From Dermatemys mawii (Eukaryota; Chordata; Testudines; Dermatemydidae): DNA of 64,000 bases. A program made the translations under genes and the position numbers. Numbering within the stretch: position 1 is the stretch's first letter; the number at the start of each line of letters is the position of its first letter. The stretch covers positions 10,973,132 through 11,037,131 of the forward strand of contig ML677366.1 in the NCBI GenBank assembly GCA_007922305.1, in the 5' to 3' direction. The notes beneath the pieces are model-generated. The model made no database searches. It worked only from the letters and a program-made list of their open reading frames with translations, and was not told the origin of the DNA. This document shows positions 1 to 10,619 of this stretch, piece by piece.

Positions 1-127
1 CCTTTCCTCCGGGCAGTCGACCCAGGTGCGGACAGCCCAGCGCCCACCCGTGTCCTCCGAGCACCGGTCCCGGAGGCCGCTCCCCGGCGGCGGGGCGCGG
101 AGCGGGGCAGGGCTCGGGGCCGCTCAC
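1..127 (-). other. 5' end of ST8SIA2 intron 1
   Basis: Sequence on the gene's downstream side of the splice donor at 127-126. It is GC- and CpG-rich like the exon and belongs to the same CpG island. Reading through the donor reaches an in-frame TGA at once (126-124), which fits intron rather than coding sequence. The acceptor and exon 2 lie outside the window. Confidence 0.8.
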
Positions 128-228
128 CCGCTCTCCTCCTCCTGCAGCTCCGAGATGTCCACGAAGACGAGGAAGCCCACGAGCAGGGTGAGCAGCGCCA
201 GCGCCCAGCCCCGGCACGGCCGCTGCAT
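128..228 (-). CDS. ST8SIA2: ST8SIA2 coding exon 1 (alpha-2,8-sialyltransferase 2, STX), partial gene
   Basis: The minus strand encodes 33 complete residues plus two bases of codon 34. They are a short basic N-terminus (Arg3, Arg6), a hydrophobic segment at about residues 8-23, then an acidic stretch beginning DISEL. This matches the N-terminus of vertebrate ST8SIA2, a type II Golgi membrane enzyme that adds alpha-2,8-linked sialic acid to make polysialic acid on NCAM. The hydrophobic segment is the signal anchor, and the catalytic sialylmotifs lie in later exons beyond the left edge. I chose the ATG at 228-226: it aligns with the human start, has G at -3, and the frame upstream to 387 has no ATG. 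The exon ends at a good donor, GG|GTGAGC (GT at 127-126), splitting codon 34 after two bases. The family call rests on remembered homology of this short N-terminus, and ST8SIA4 matches less well. Confidence 0.88.
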
Positions 229-620
229 GGCTCCTGGCCGGGGGGCGGCTGGCGGGGGGGAGCCGCGCCGGGGGCCCGGGCAGAGCCCCCCCGGGAGCGC
301 CAGCAGCTCGGGGGCTCGCCCGAGAAACGCCCGCCCACCCCCTGCCCGGCTTCGCTCCTTCCCCGCAGCCCGGTCCCCTCTTTGCAAAGGAGCCGGAGCG
401 CGCTTTTCCCACCCGCCCTGACACTGAGAGAGGGAGGGAGGGAAGGAGACAGAGACCGGGAAATGTCTCCCCTCCCTCCCTCCCCCCGTCCCTCCCCCTT
501 CTCAAAGTTTGCCTGACACACAGCCCAGCACCTGAGGACAGCACTGAGCTCCCCGCCCCCCGCCCTGACACAGACTAGGGCAGGGGCAAATGGTTTGTAA
601 CAGCCCCCCCCTTCTCAAGT
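229..620 (-). promoter_or_regulatory. CpG-island promoter and 5' UTR region of ST8SIA2
   Basis: Very GC- and CpG-rich sequence lies immediately upstream of the ST8SIA2 start codon, with GC-box-like runs (for example 240-300) and homopurine/homopyrimidine tracts at 427-450 and 469-498. No convincing TATA box is visible, which fits a CpG-island promoter with dispersed initiation. The transcription start and the 5' UTR length cannot be fixed from sequence alone. GC content falls sharply after about 620. Open frames on both strands here are artefacts of stop-poor GC-rich DNA. Confidence 0.65.
469..498 (-). promoter_or_regulatory. G-quadruplex-prone tract in the ST8SIA2 promoter
   Basis: Six C-runs of three or more (469-472, 474-476, 478-480, 482-487, 490-492, 494-498) are separated by one- or two-base spacers. 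The minus strand, which is the gene's sense strand, therefore carries six G-runs with minimal loops, a strong quadruplex-forming pattern, while the plus strand could form an i-motif. It lies about 240-270 bp upstream of the start codon, so it may sit in the core promoter or 5' UTR. Function is inferred. Confidence 0.55.
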
Positions 621-1599
621 GTTGGGCAGAACCGTTGCCAGCGCTGGGCATATTCCTCTCATGGCCTCGGAGGTGTTATACCCTGGCAGAGGCAGAACCG
701 CTGGCCTCTCCTTATGGACCCATGTGAGATCTACTATGTGCAGAAGATGGACTTAGTATGATTAAAACTTACCCCTGCCAGGGGGTGTGGTGAGTCTTCA
801 TTCATTAATGTCTGCTAAGTGGTAGGAGATCCTCAGATGAAAGGGCTATATTCCTTATTATTGGTATTACTCTGTCACCCATTGCACAGGGGTCCAAACT
901 TTATAGCCAAGCCCTCTAGCTTTGTGCTGGCAAAAATGCCCATGGAAATATTTTGCACCTACAAAATGATGTGTGCACCAGCACTCCTGTGTACACAATC
1001 TGCACACATAAATATATGCAATGGAGGAATTTTTGCAGAGCAATTGCTTATGCATGTATCGGAGGGAGTGCCAACGGGGGGCAGGTTTGTCCCTCTATGG
1101 ACAAAATATACTATTAATAATGATGATTATAATCACATTTATTACAGTAGTGATTGTACCTTTCCCCTTCTTGTATAATGTACACATTAAATGGTGTCCT
1201 TTGGGATAAAAAGTACTATATAAATATAAAATATATGATTAATTATTTACATTCCTTATTAGTAATAATATATAACACAGGGAATATAAAATTGTGATGT
1301 TGCTTTGGTAATAATAAATTATTGTCCTGGTGTGACTGTCTCACTAGGGTTACATCAGGGATTAATTTGGCCCGTTGTGTTTACCAGCAAAGGCACACAC
1401 TAGTCTTACTTCCCAGAGACCTAGAGGTGTCTGTCACACTCCTAGCCCCAGTAACCAGCTGCAAGCTACAGCCAGAATCTTACTTTCTATCCCAGAGAGA
1501 AATGACTGCTGGGGTTAGAGCTGCAATTTCTTTCACAGGCAGGGCTGTGATGGTGTGTGTGTGAGAGAGGGGGGAGGGTGTGAGGTGGGAAAAAGGAGG
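621..1599. other. Intergenic, no gene seen; AT-rich from about 1100
   Basis: Unique-looking sequence upstream of ST8SIA2. From 1105 to 1325 it is strongly AT-rich. A motif at 1210-1230 (AAGTACTATATAAAT) resembles the 3' end of MIR/CORE-type SINEs, but too little remains for a firm call. The open frame at 819-1178 has no recognisable domain and is not credible as a gene. Confidence 0.5.
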
Positions 1600-1668
1600 A
1601 GGGGTTGGATCAGAGAATGACCTAGGAGGTCCTTGCCTTCCAGCCCTATCATCTATGAGATCATGATT
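1600..1668 (+). mobile_element. CR1-type LINE 3'-end fragment
   Basis: The stretch reading GATGACCT near 1615, then AGGTCCTTGCCTTCCAGCCC and a tail of TATCATCTATGA, is a decayed form of the CR1 3' terminus. It is only about 70 bp, as expected of 5'-truncated LINE copies. No coding content. Confidence 0.5.
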
Positions 1669-2975
1669 CCAGGATGGATCCTGCCATGGAGCTAAAGAGC
1701 CCGTAATGCAATGGGGTTAGCCAAGGCCAAGCTGTCCTGCTGTGTCCAAACCCAGGTGTGTTGCAATTGATCTAAAGGTTGCTGGACAGAACAGTGAACT
1801 ATCTGGTGTTATGCGTGCCACCAAACTGGAGAGGTATGCAATGGATTATAATGCAGCAGATAGGAGAGGCACAGATGGGGGTGGGGGCAGAGAGAGACTA
1901 ATTGCTTACATATTTAAAACAGCATCTTTAGCCTAAATAGGAGGACTATTAAACAAAACAGGTCAATTAAATGGGGCCACTTGGAGAATTGTCCTTTTCT
2001 GTCCTACACTCAGTTTTGTACTGGTAGAGTTATGTGGAGAAGGGGTGTGATTTTTTTAATTAATAGCAATACTTTGGTTCAAATCCTGATGTGGATGCAG
2101 TTATATGGGACTAAGGCACATTGATTAAACACATCTACCACTATAACTGCGCTCACTCTGAGTGCATGTGGAGGGCTGTACCAATATAACTACACCAGTA
2201 TAGTTACAGTAGACACCATTTTTGTGTGTAGCCAGGGGCATATGGGGTGTGCTAATATTAAAGGTGGGAGGAGGTGTCTTTTGTACGTGATGCCCTTTCA
2301 TAGCCTCCTGTGGGAACAGGGTTTTTGAAACTGAATATAATTGTAAATAAACAAACCATCAGGTATTGTGCATTTCTAGGTTAAAATATGGCATAGGACA
2401 GTCCAGTACAATTACACTGTGCCCCTGTATATACTAGAGCATATCCAGTAGATTTAGACTCTGTATACAGTACTCGTAATGGAGCATAGTGAGAGCTTTG
2501 GGTTTAATGAGACTTCGTGGTAGTGGAAATAGCTCCATAATTTCCCTCTCTGCTGCAATCCAGAAAAAAGGCTCATTTTCCTTCCAATTTCCATTTCCTC
2601 AGCTTCTCCGCCAGCCGCATCTTGAGGTGCCACAGGAAACGGGCAGCGTGGCCAGCCTCACGCATGGGCTGTAGCGCACGTGGTGAAGAAGGAGTTTGAG
2701 TGCATGTTGGCTGGCATCTGGGATTCCTCGGAGGAAGAGGAGCGGAGCTCTCATCCTGTGAGTCTTGGGAACACCACATTTTAGGCGCTTTCCCCTGCTA
2801 TGCGAACCCTCTACTGGTACAGAAGCTGCGCTCCTCAGGAGAGGCCCTGCCTGCTCCACCCCAGATGGTGCTTCAATCCCTTCTGTCTGATCCTTCTGTT
2901 TAGTGAGCACCAGCCACACAGGCTAAATACCAGAACAGCCTCAGAGTGGGCAGAGTAGGAGGGCAGATTCTATGC
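1669..2975. other. Intergenic, no gene seen; possible MITE remnant at about 2090-2235
   Basis: No credible coding sequence. Around 2090-2235, phrases such as ACTATAACTGCGC and ACACCAGTATAGTTACAG, followed by GTGTGTAGCC, resemble interiors of hAT-like MITEs, but I cannot define both ends. At 2968-2975 lies the left target-site duplication (TTCTATGC) of the next element. Confidence 0.4.
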
Positions 2976-3914
2976 CGGGGTGGGCAAACCTTTTGGCCCG
3001 AGGGCCACATCGGGTTTGTGAAATTATATCGAGGACCGGGTAGGCAAGACCACGCCCCCAATCCAGCCCCCTCCCACTTCCCGCCCCCTGACTGCCCCCT
3101 CCTACTTTCTGCTCCCTGAGAATTCCTGACCCATCCAACCCCCCCACACCTTGTCGTGTGACTGCCCCTTTCACAGACCCCTAACTACCCCTAGGATCCC
3201 ACCCCGTACCCAATTCCCCTGCTCCCTGTCCCCTGACTGCCCCAACCCCTATCCACCACCCCAGAACTCCACCCCCATCCAACCTACCCTGCTCCCTGAC
3301 TGACTCCTCCAAAGTTCCCCCCAACCTACCCTGGAACCCCCCCATTCCCCCTCTTACCATATCTGCGCATGTGCGGGGGGAAGCATGCAGCCCCAGCTCC
3401 CAGAGCTCTGCCCGTGCAGGGTGGCTCCGGGGGAGGGGCGGAGTGCACAGCCCCGGCCCGGCCCCTAGAGCATTCCCCGCATCGTGCGGCTCCGGGGGAG
3501 AGCCGAGCGCGCAGCCTTGGCCCCAGGGAGCGCTGCCCGGCTCCGGAGGAGAGGCGAGCATGCAGCCCCGACCCCCAGAGCACTCCCCGCTCGGCGCGGC
3601 TCCGGGGGAAGGGCCAGTGCACAGCCCCGGCCTCCTGGAGCGCTGCCCACGCAGCAGGGCTCCGGGGGAGCGGCGAGCGCGTAGCCCCGGCCCCGGGAGC
3701 GCTGCCCCTGCAGCAGGAAGCATGCAGCCCCGATCCCCAGAGCTGCCCGCACGGCATGGCTCCGGGAGAGGGGGCGGGGCATGCAGCCTCGCAGCAGTGC
3801 CCGCTCTGCGCGGCTCCGGGGGAGGGGGCCAGGGGCAGCCTCCATGGTCGCGGGCCGGATGGGAGGGCCTCGCGGGCCGGGTGTGGCCCGCGGGCCGTAG
3901 TTTGCCCACCCCTG
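2976..3914. mobile_element. hAT-superfamily non-autonomous transposon with 8-bp target-site duplications
   Basis: Left end CGGGGTGGGCAAACC and right end GTTTGCCCACCCCTG are terminal inverted repeats (ancestral CAGGGGTGGGCAAAC, one base lost on the left). The element is flanked by perfect 8-bp duplications TTCTATGC at 2968-2975 and 3915-3922, the hallmark of hAT insertion. The 939-bp body encodes no transposase. The left part is C-rich with repeated 'CCCC(T/A)GACTGCCCC'-like phrases, and the right part is a GC-rich tandem array. Long frames in both directions here (up to 242 codons) are low-complexity Pro/Arg/Ala/Gly translations, not genes. Confidence 0.85.
3388..3840. repeat. GC-rich minisatellite, about 8 units of 43-64 bp, inside the hAT element
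   Basis: Units begin with CAGCCCCGGCC or a close variant and contain GAGCGCTGCCC followed by GGCTCCGGGGGAG. I count about eight, starting near 3388 and ending near 3840. Lengths vary because some units lack the GGCTCCGGGGGAG half. The units are CpG-rich and diverged from each other, so the array is not freshly expanded. It explains the overlapping long open frames in this stretch. Confidence 0.75.
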
Positions 3915-5799
3915 TTCTATGCTCTGCTTGTGGCAGGAGGAGTCATACTCCATAGACGGCTTGTCTGTCTGGGTGAGGACTTTATTAGGGAATGGGACTT
4001 GTTGGCTGGAGAATCACCTCTTCTGCTAAGGAGAGGCTTGTGTAAATAGATCCCCACTCTGGGTCTTGATCAGCTGCCATGAAGTCCGTCAATGGGCGCC
4101 CTGCTATTGACTGCAATGGAAATGGCATCAGGCCCTGAAGGGGTTGAGTTTGATGTCCTATACCAGGGAGCCCCATAGTTACGTACTTTCACAGAGAACT
4201 CTGCAGAATCTTGCTCTTGGTGCCACCAGCTGTCTCATGCCTATTAATGGAGTTTTCTTGGCGCACTGCAGCAGGAAAGACCATTCTATAAATGGTCAGG
4301 CACTGGCTATGAGGACCAGAACCATGAATTGGATCAAGTATTGGAGGGGAAACCAATGTCCTGAGTGAAGGATGGTGTCTTGCTCCCTGGATCCATAATG
4401 GCACATAACTCCATGCAGCTCTGTGACTTAAATCTGGAAAACTTACTGCATCAGTTAGGTCTAAGTGTCTAATACAGCAGCCTTAAATATAGGCACAAAA
4501 TCAGTATAACCGTTACAGACCATAGTACAATATACTTCAGCCTGCACACAGTCCTTCTAGAAGAGTCTGAGACTCTCCCATAAAGGATGCTGCAACATTT
4601 GGGTTTCACACACCCTATTTTGATGATATGCTATTTATCCCAAAGTGCGTCCAAACAATGGGCCTGATTCTGCAGCTCTTAGTCACACTCTACATTGAAG
4701 CCACTGGGACGGCTCACCCGCTTAAAATTAAGCAAGTGCACAAATGTGGCAGGGCCCCAATTTTATATCTCCTCTACAAGACAGGTTGCAGGAGGATTAG
4801 AGCAAACTGTGGAAAACAGTCCATAAAGGAAGAATAATATGTTTTGAAACAGAATAAAAGACTATTATCATCTTGCCTCTGGTCATTTGGAGAATAATTC
4901 TCCACTCCTAGAATTCTGCACTAAATAAAATTGGGTGTACTGAAAAAATATAATCTTTGTGTAGTGGCAAAAGCAAGTTCTTTATGCAATATTGCATTCA
5001 CTGCTCTGAAAGAAAGGAAAAGAAAGGAAAGACACATTTACATTTCCTTTTGACCTTTCATAAATATCAGTTTGTATTAACCAAAGTCCCATACAATAGC
5101 TCCAAGGAGTCAAGAAATAAGTTAACTCTCTAGGGACGTTAACCGACAACATGAGGAGAGAAGGTGGATCTAGAAGGCAGATAGGAAAGAAACAGCTGTG
5201 TAGAGAGAGCAGAAGTTCTACATATTTATTTAAAATCAATTATTTAACCTGAGCAGGCAGCACCAAGTAGGGGAGGACAGACAAAATGATCAAACAGTGT
5301 CTTCTGTGACATGATGAATGATAAGTCCTTGTGCAGCGAGACTTTTCTCCTTCAAATTTGCAAAGCTGTAAAATGCACGTAACTTTTATCATAGCTGTCA
5401 GCCCCAAATGAACAAAGTTTACACTCCATTTTGTACAGCTAAACAGTGTGGTGACGTGATAAACAGGTATGACAAATGGATGCCCATATTAACCAGGGCT
5501 GCAACCTTTCATAGCCTCATTACCAACACTATAACCTGCTTCCAGGCACTTCCTCCAGTGAAAGCCTCAGGCCTCCCGAAAAAGTAAAACATCTCCCACA
5601 GGCCAGGAAGTGTCTGTTCCTTCCCAATAGGTTCATTAGCAGGAAGCAGCAATGCAGAATTGGCAAGGTTCAGTGTCCCCAATCTTCTCCTGAAGGCTTT
5701 TGTCATAGGTAGCAGAGCCCACTTCTGCAGAAACTCCACTCTTGCAGAAAGAATCCATTGCATCTTTGGTTGGTGAATGGATCCACACCTAATCATGCC
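3915..5799. other. Intergenic, no gene seen; decayed palindromic MITE possible at 4655-4775
   Basis: No coding signal. The piece at 4655-4775 starts GGGCCTGATTCTGC and ends near GGCAGGGCCCC, which fits the old palindromic 'gattctgc' MITE class seen better at 60989-61107. Short tandem GAAAG runs occur at 5008-5030. The rest looks like unique low-CpG intergenic DNA. Confidence 0.4.
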
Positions 5800-5985
5800 T
5801 AAGCAGCCAGTGAGCAGCGCAAGGCACTGGGAACCAGGAGACCTAGGTTCTTTTCCCAGATCTGCTTGACTTTAGACAAAGTCACTCAACTTCTCTGTGC
5901 CTCAGTTTACCTATATGCAAAACAACACTTACCCACCTCACAGAGATACTGTGCTGCTTTGAGATCATTGGATGACCTGGCTCAT
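5800..5985 (+). mobile_element. MIR/CORE-type tRNA-derived SINE
   Basis: A tRNA-like head with a B-box-like GGTTCTTTTCCC at 5846-5857 is followed by the SINE core (CACTCAACTTCTCTGTGCCTC, then AGTTTACC near 5905) and a stretch reading ACTTACCCACCTCACAGAGA. Domain order and wording match MIR-like SINEs common in amniotes. It is old, with many substitutions and no clear terminal duplications. Confidence 0.65.
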
Positions 5986-7636
5986 GGGTCTAGAAGTGTG
6001 TTCTTCACCTAAAAAGCAAGACATATCAAGTCAGATGGGGTAATCTGATGTAGGTTAAAATAAAGGGAACTAGGTTGATTTATTCCAGATTAGGATCTGG
6101 CCCTTTAAATTCCATTTTTGGATGAACCATCCAAGAGAAAAATATTTATACCTGGTTTACTGGGTTGGAGTAAATGCTCCTCGCTGTGTTAGGATAGAGA
6201 GTGTAAAGTAGCAATGCACGCCTCTTCCCAGTGTTTATTGTCTTCAGGAGTCGACCTCTGCCATGTTCTCACACCTAGCGCTGTGCAACAGCAGCAAAGA
6301 TCCTCACTGGCACAAAATAAATGGAAAACACAAAATTAAATTGTATTAATTTCAAGCTCTATTAGGATTTTCTGGAAGTAAAAATCAATAGCAGAGGATA
6401 GAATCAGTAGGGAACGTGATCTGATCTTCCCAGCCTCTAAGAGGGAATGGTAAACAATGAAGAGACAACAAAATACACAGCTATAAAAATGTACCGATTT
6501 CTCTGCTGGGGAAAAAGAGAAACTAAAAAGCCTGCATAAACAGCCACTTGACTGTTGTTTGGCATGAATGTCCAAAACAGATAATTGTCCATTATTCTCC
6601 TTTGTTTTTTCTCTCTCATAGGAAATTGCAAAATGGGGCGAGCCATCCCAACATTTCATCGTGTACAAATCACTATTGTCAGAGTGAAATGTTTGATAGA
6701 AAACAAGAATAATCTTTTTTTATTATTATTATTTTTTCTTTTCAGCCAGATAACCTGTTTTAGATGAATAAAAACACTATGTTGCAACCATATTGACAAT
6801 TTGCATGTGAAAAGCTTTCCACCTGGTAACAAAAACAATTTTTTCAGTTGTGCCACCACTAGTCACAAGAGATAAGGTCCTTCCTCCTCCCCCTCAATTA
6901 GACAAACACAAAAAACTGAAAAGGTAGAAAACATGTGACAATTGAACCTGCTGTTATCTGAGACTGATGCTAATGTAGTGATATTTCGAAATGCATCTGC
7001 ACAGATGGCACTGTACCCAATCCATTATAGCCTGGCAGTTTGTGCATCTCTAAGAGGGCACCTCCAATTTGAGAAGGTGGAACATATCTGAGTACTGTCG
7101 GATGTCAAGTTTTTAAATGCAGCGCTAATGGCATTTGGCTGAAATCCCCAGAACTGCATGGCCCCTCTTTGTTGCTGTCAAGCTTTGGTGGATTATCAAA
7201 CCACCAGGTGGCAGTGTGTGTATGTAGTGGGTGGGAGCTTTGTCTCATGGGGGCCATGAACTTGGGAATGTTTTGATCAGGCTTGATGAGCACCGGGTCA
7301 CAGAGGTGCCCAAGGCAGCGAGAAAGAGACAAGCAGGAAGAGGCTTTAACTTTAAAGACTGTTGGTTCTTGCTGAGTTTTCATCGACCCTTGTAAACCTC
7401 CACAGCCAAAGGGAGCAAATCCACTAAGTTCAAACCCGGTGTCAGCTACACAGGCTCACGGAAGCAGTCAAAGAGTTCCCTAGAAATTTGCATTTGCAAA
7501 TTTTCCGTACGTAGAGCCAAACGAACAAACAAAAGAGTCTTTCATAGGTCCTGTTGCTGCAGAAAAGGCACAAGAGTTACCTGTTCTATTCCCTGCTTAC
7601 CCAGACCTTACACACATCAGCCTTATTCTTGTCTAT
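5986..7636. other. Intergenic, no gene seen
   Basis: Short open frames only, none with a recognisable domain. A (TTA)n-like simple run lies at 6715-6735. The 6340-6870 part is AT-rich and CpG-poor. I see no repeat whose ends can be defined. Confidence 0.45.
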
Positions 7637-8402
7637 GGCTTTGCCTACACTACCAAGTTTTGTGGCCAAAAACTGCCGTTTGGCCACAAAACAGTGAAAG
7701 CGGACACACTTCAATGCGACTGTTGTTGGGAAAAACACAAAAAAAGCCACAAAAAGCCTCCACCCCTACAAGAGACTTTTTCTTTTCCCCTCCTTTTATT
7801 GTCAACAAAGAGCCAGTGTAGACGCTGCTGTTTGTTTTGTCGACAGAACTGGCTTCTGCCAGTATCCCACAATGCCTGCCCTGATTGCTCTGCTCAGTGT
7901 TTTCTCTGCAGGCATGCACCCCTCCCCTTTCAAAGCTGCAGGACGTGTCTGACAGCTGGGGGTGATGCTCTGGTTGGGGAACAAAGAGCAAACCATTGGA
8001 ATGCACCTGTTCTGCCCTGCACTAGGAACACAGCAGCAGGCAGATTGCTATCGCAGGGTGGGCAGGAGGAGAGTCTCCTGTGCTGCTTTGCCATTCCTCA
8101 GCACGGAGACCTCTCAGATCTACTCATGATGCTTCTCCCGGTAGCTGAGGAGGCTGTGGGAGAACTTGGAGGGAATCCTCTCAAGATGTGCAGTGATCAG
8201 CTCCGCCTTCCCACAACACTGCCCTGTGGGATACATACCCACAATGCATTGCTCACACTGTCGATGCCAGTGCCCACAATGTGGACATGATCTGTCGACA
8301 GAGGGAGCAAGTGTGACCACCCTTTCTCGATTTTTGTTTTGTCAGCTTCTGGGTGTCGACATGAAGTTTTGTCGACAAAACTCGATAGTGTATACAAAAG
8401 CC
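7637..8402. mobile_element. Non-autonomous DNA transposon (long MITE, probably hAT-like), 766 bp
   Basis: Imperfect terminal inverted repeats of about 40 bp: the left end reads GGCTTTGCCTACACTACC then AAGTTTTGTGGCCAAAA, and the reverse complement of the right end reads GGCTTTTGTATACACTATC then GAGTTTTGTCGACAAAA. Several GTCGAC boxes occur inside (7838, 8294, 8356, 8371). There is no transposase; the 198-codon plus-strand frame and 118-codon minus-strand frame here have no known domain and are by-products. The 'CTACACTA' termini are shared with MITEs at 20142, 28209 and 49387. I found no convincing target duplication. Confidence 0.7.
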
Positions 8403-9147
8403 TATGTTACAACCAGAGGTGTGGCTGTCGCTCACATAGGCACAGATTTATACACATTCAGTGGTCCAGTCTGCTGATTTAGAAGTAAAACTCTTTCATA
8501 AGAACAGTAACATATTGGCAACTTGCACTATAATGAAATTGGACTAAATAAGACCATACTTTCAATTAATTAGACTGGATTGCATGTGTGTGTGTGTGTG
8601 TGTGTGTGCACGTGCGTGTGTAACACTTACATTTTCTATAGACAGCCTGCAGTGATTCAAATTTAACAGCACTTTGCACAAAATAAGCCCAAACTGATTA
8701 TTATTTCTCCTTTACACTGATAGCTTTAAAATGACCAGTTAACACAGAAGGGCTTCAGATACAAAATTCAGATCTGGATTTTGTCTTCATCCCAGCTCAG
8801 AGCTGTTAGGATGTGACATTCCATTTTGGCCTGATATTGTAATAAACCCTAATCATGATGTTTATGTCTGAGTTTCAAAACCCCTGAAGTTCAGGGGTAT
8901 TTTGGGATTTGAAGTTCTGGTTCTGGCTTTTCTCTACTAGAAAGATCCCAGTAGATCATCTTATCCTGAACGTGGCAGAAACTCAGACACTCTTTACGGC
9001 TGTGTTAAAAGACCTGTAAGGAAAGATTTTAAAAAACTAGCCATGTTTAATCTTGAGAAAGACTAAGTGAAGGGTTGGGGGTGGGAAGACCTGAGAACAG
9101 CTACTTATGGGCAGATTTTCAGAAGAGTTCAGTATTTTGGACACATG
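8403..9147. other. Intergenic, no gene seen
   Basis: Contains the (TG)n microsatellite listed separately and otherwise unique-looking, AT-rich DNA. No coding potential or defined repeat. Confidence 0.45.
8585..8621. repeat. (TG)n microsatellite
   Basis: About 12 pure TG units at 8585-8609, then an interrupted tail with CACGTGCGTGTG. Likely polymorphic. Confidence 0.9.
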
Positions 9148-9271
9148 TAGGGTGACCAGATATCCTGATTTTATAGGGACAGTCCCGATTTTTGTGTCTT
9201 TTTCTTATATAGGCTCCTATTATTCCCTGCCCCTAATCCAAATTTTTCACATTTACTGTCTTGTCACTCTA
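9148..9271. mobile_element. 124-bp MITE with TAGGGTGACCA ends (mariner-like), copy 1
   Basis: Begins TAGGGTGACCAGATATCC and ends TTGTCACTCTA, an inverted-repeat pair with TA at each outer edge, as in Tc1/mariner-type insertions. The core TTTTATAGGGACAGTCCC and the block TCTTTTTCTTATATAGGCTC recur almost unchanged in the copy at 21583-21706, which has the same total length. Non-coding. Confidence 0.78.
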
Positions 9272-10619
9272 GAAGCACGTAAGCCATAATGGAAACAGTT
9301 GGGGCCAGGTACTTTTGAACATCCTACTGTCATTCAGGTGCCTAAATGGGAGAGGAGATCATTCTGAATATCTGGCTCTGCCATGGTATTGAGCCCCTGA
9401 AAACTCACTCCTTTGAACACCTGGTCTGTAGGTTTAGAGGTCTACATTACCAGGGAAACAAACTTAAATTCAGGTAATATCTAAATTGGATTGTACTATG
9501 GCATTAGATCATTAGGATCCTTTGTGGTTAGGAGGATGAAGGATTGATCTTCTGCTGGATTAAGCCTAGTACACAGAGATACCATCAGAAGTGAGTAATC
9601 AAAAGTAACATTCATGGCAGGTTTAAGTGACCTGGACAAATTCAGAGGGGAGGGTGTGAGAGAGAGGGAGAAAGAGGGAGACTTCCTGACCTAGTGATTT
9701 ATTTATGAAATTCCTAGAACAGAGAAGCTGCATAAAGATCTCGAGGCTGCGGAGTGAGGTAAACACTGTGCCACAATATATTTAGCAAACAATAACACAA
9801 GCCGCAGAATACTCTATGGAGGCTGGAGATATACATCTCCTGCTAGGGAGGTTCATGAATGACTCAAGCCAGGGAAGGGAGAGTTTTAGTATGGGGAAGT
9901 GGAAAGCTTTCCCTTCTGTCTTTCTATGAATAAATCACAGCTGCGAGTCTGCTAAGAAATCTAGATCCTTGTCACGTACTTCCTAAAAAGCCCTGGCATC
10001 TCCCCTCCTGGTGCACACATCTTCTCATGCCTTTTTTTGTGTTCTGTCCTACCCACTTGTGGGCCTCCCTGTGGAATTTTGGACACTGATGCTCATCGAC
10101 TTTATAGCCATCTCTAAACTATCTGGGGAAAGACTCGATTAGGCGCAAGAGCCCTGGTAGAGACATTTCACAATGAGTTGTAGTCTCTAGAGCACAGCCT
10201 GCGGGCCCACTGAAGGAAGAATTACAGAGGATGAGTCTAAGACACAGTACAAGAAAGGCACGAATCAATGTTTAATGGCACCAGTGGCAGATAAGACTTC
10301 TTTAGCCTGGAAATTTGTACTGAAGCTGGATTGAGAAGCAGACTGTACTAACTGAACAGATATATTAATCAAGAAGCTAAGGAACCAATCCTGTGAGGTG
10401 CTGAACTGCCATAGCTCTTAAAGGAGGGCAGGTTTATACTGGAGATATTGTACTGTTGTTGCTCTGGTATAGCTAGCCACCATTGTAAACACATTATACC
10501 AGAATTGCGAACCCTAGTTTCAAACTGGAGTAAGCCACACCAATGTACCAGCCCTATATTACACCAGGGCTACATCTGCATGTCTGTACTTGGGGCTTGC
10601 ACTGATGTAGCACCGTTCA
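9272..10619. other. Intergenic, no gene seen
   Basis: No coding or defined repeat structure. Part of 10430-10610 (GGTATAGCTAGCCACC, then ATTATACCAG and ACACCAGGGCTACA) has the flavour of a decayed MITE, but no ends can be set. Confidence 0.4.

Noticed and set aside
229..387. N-terminal extension of the ST8SIA2 frame upstream of the chosen ATG
   Set aside because: The upstream part has no ATG, is Arg/Pro/Gly-rich, and is absent from the known protein; it is 5' UTR or promoter.
26..421. 131-codon plus-strand frame across the start of the window
   Set aside because: It is antisense to the ST8SIA2 exon in CpG-island DNA where stops are rare, has no domain and begins at a non-ATG codon.
3181..4049. 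Overlapping long frames (up to 242 codons) on both strands
   Set aside because: They arise from the GC-rich minisatellite inside a hAT element; low-complexity translation, no start context, and equal length in several registers.
7694..8290. 198-codon plus-strand frame and its minus-strand counterparts
   Set aside because: They lie entirely inside a terminal-inverted-repeat MITE and show no transposase motifs.
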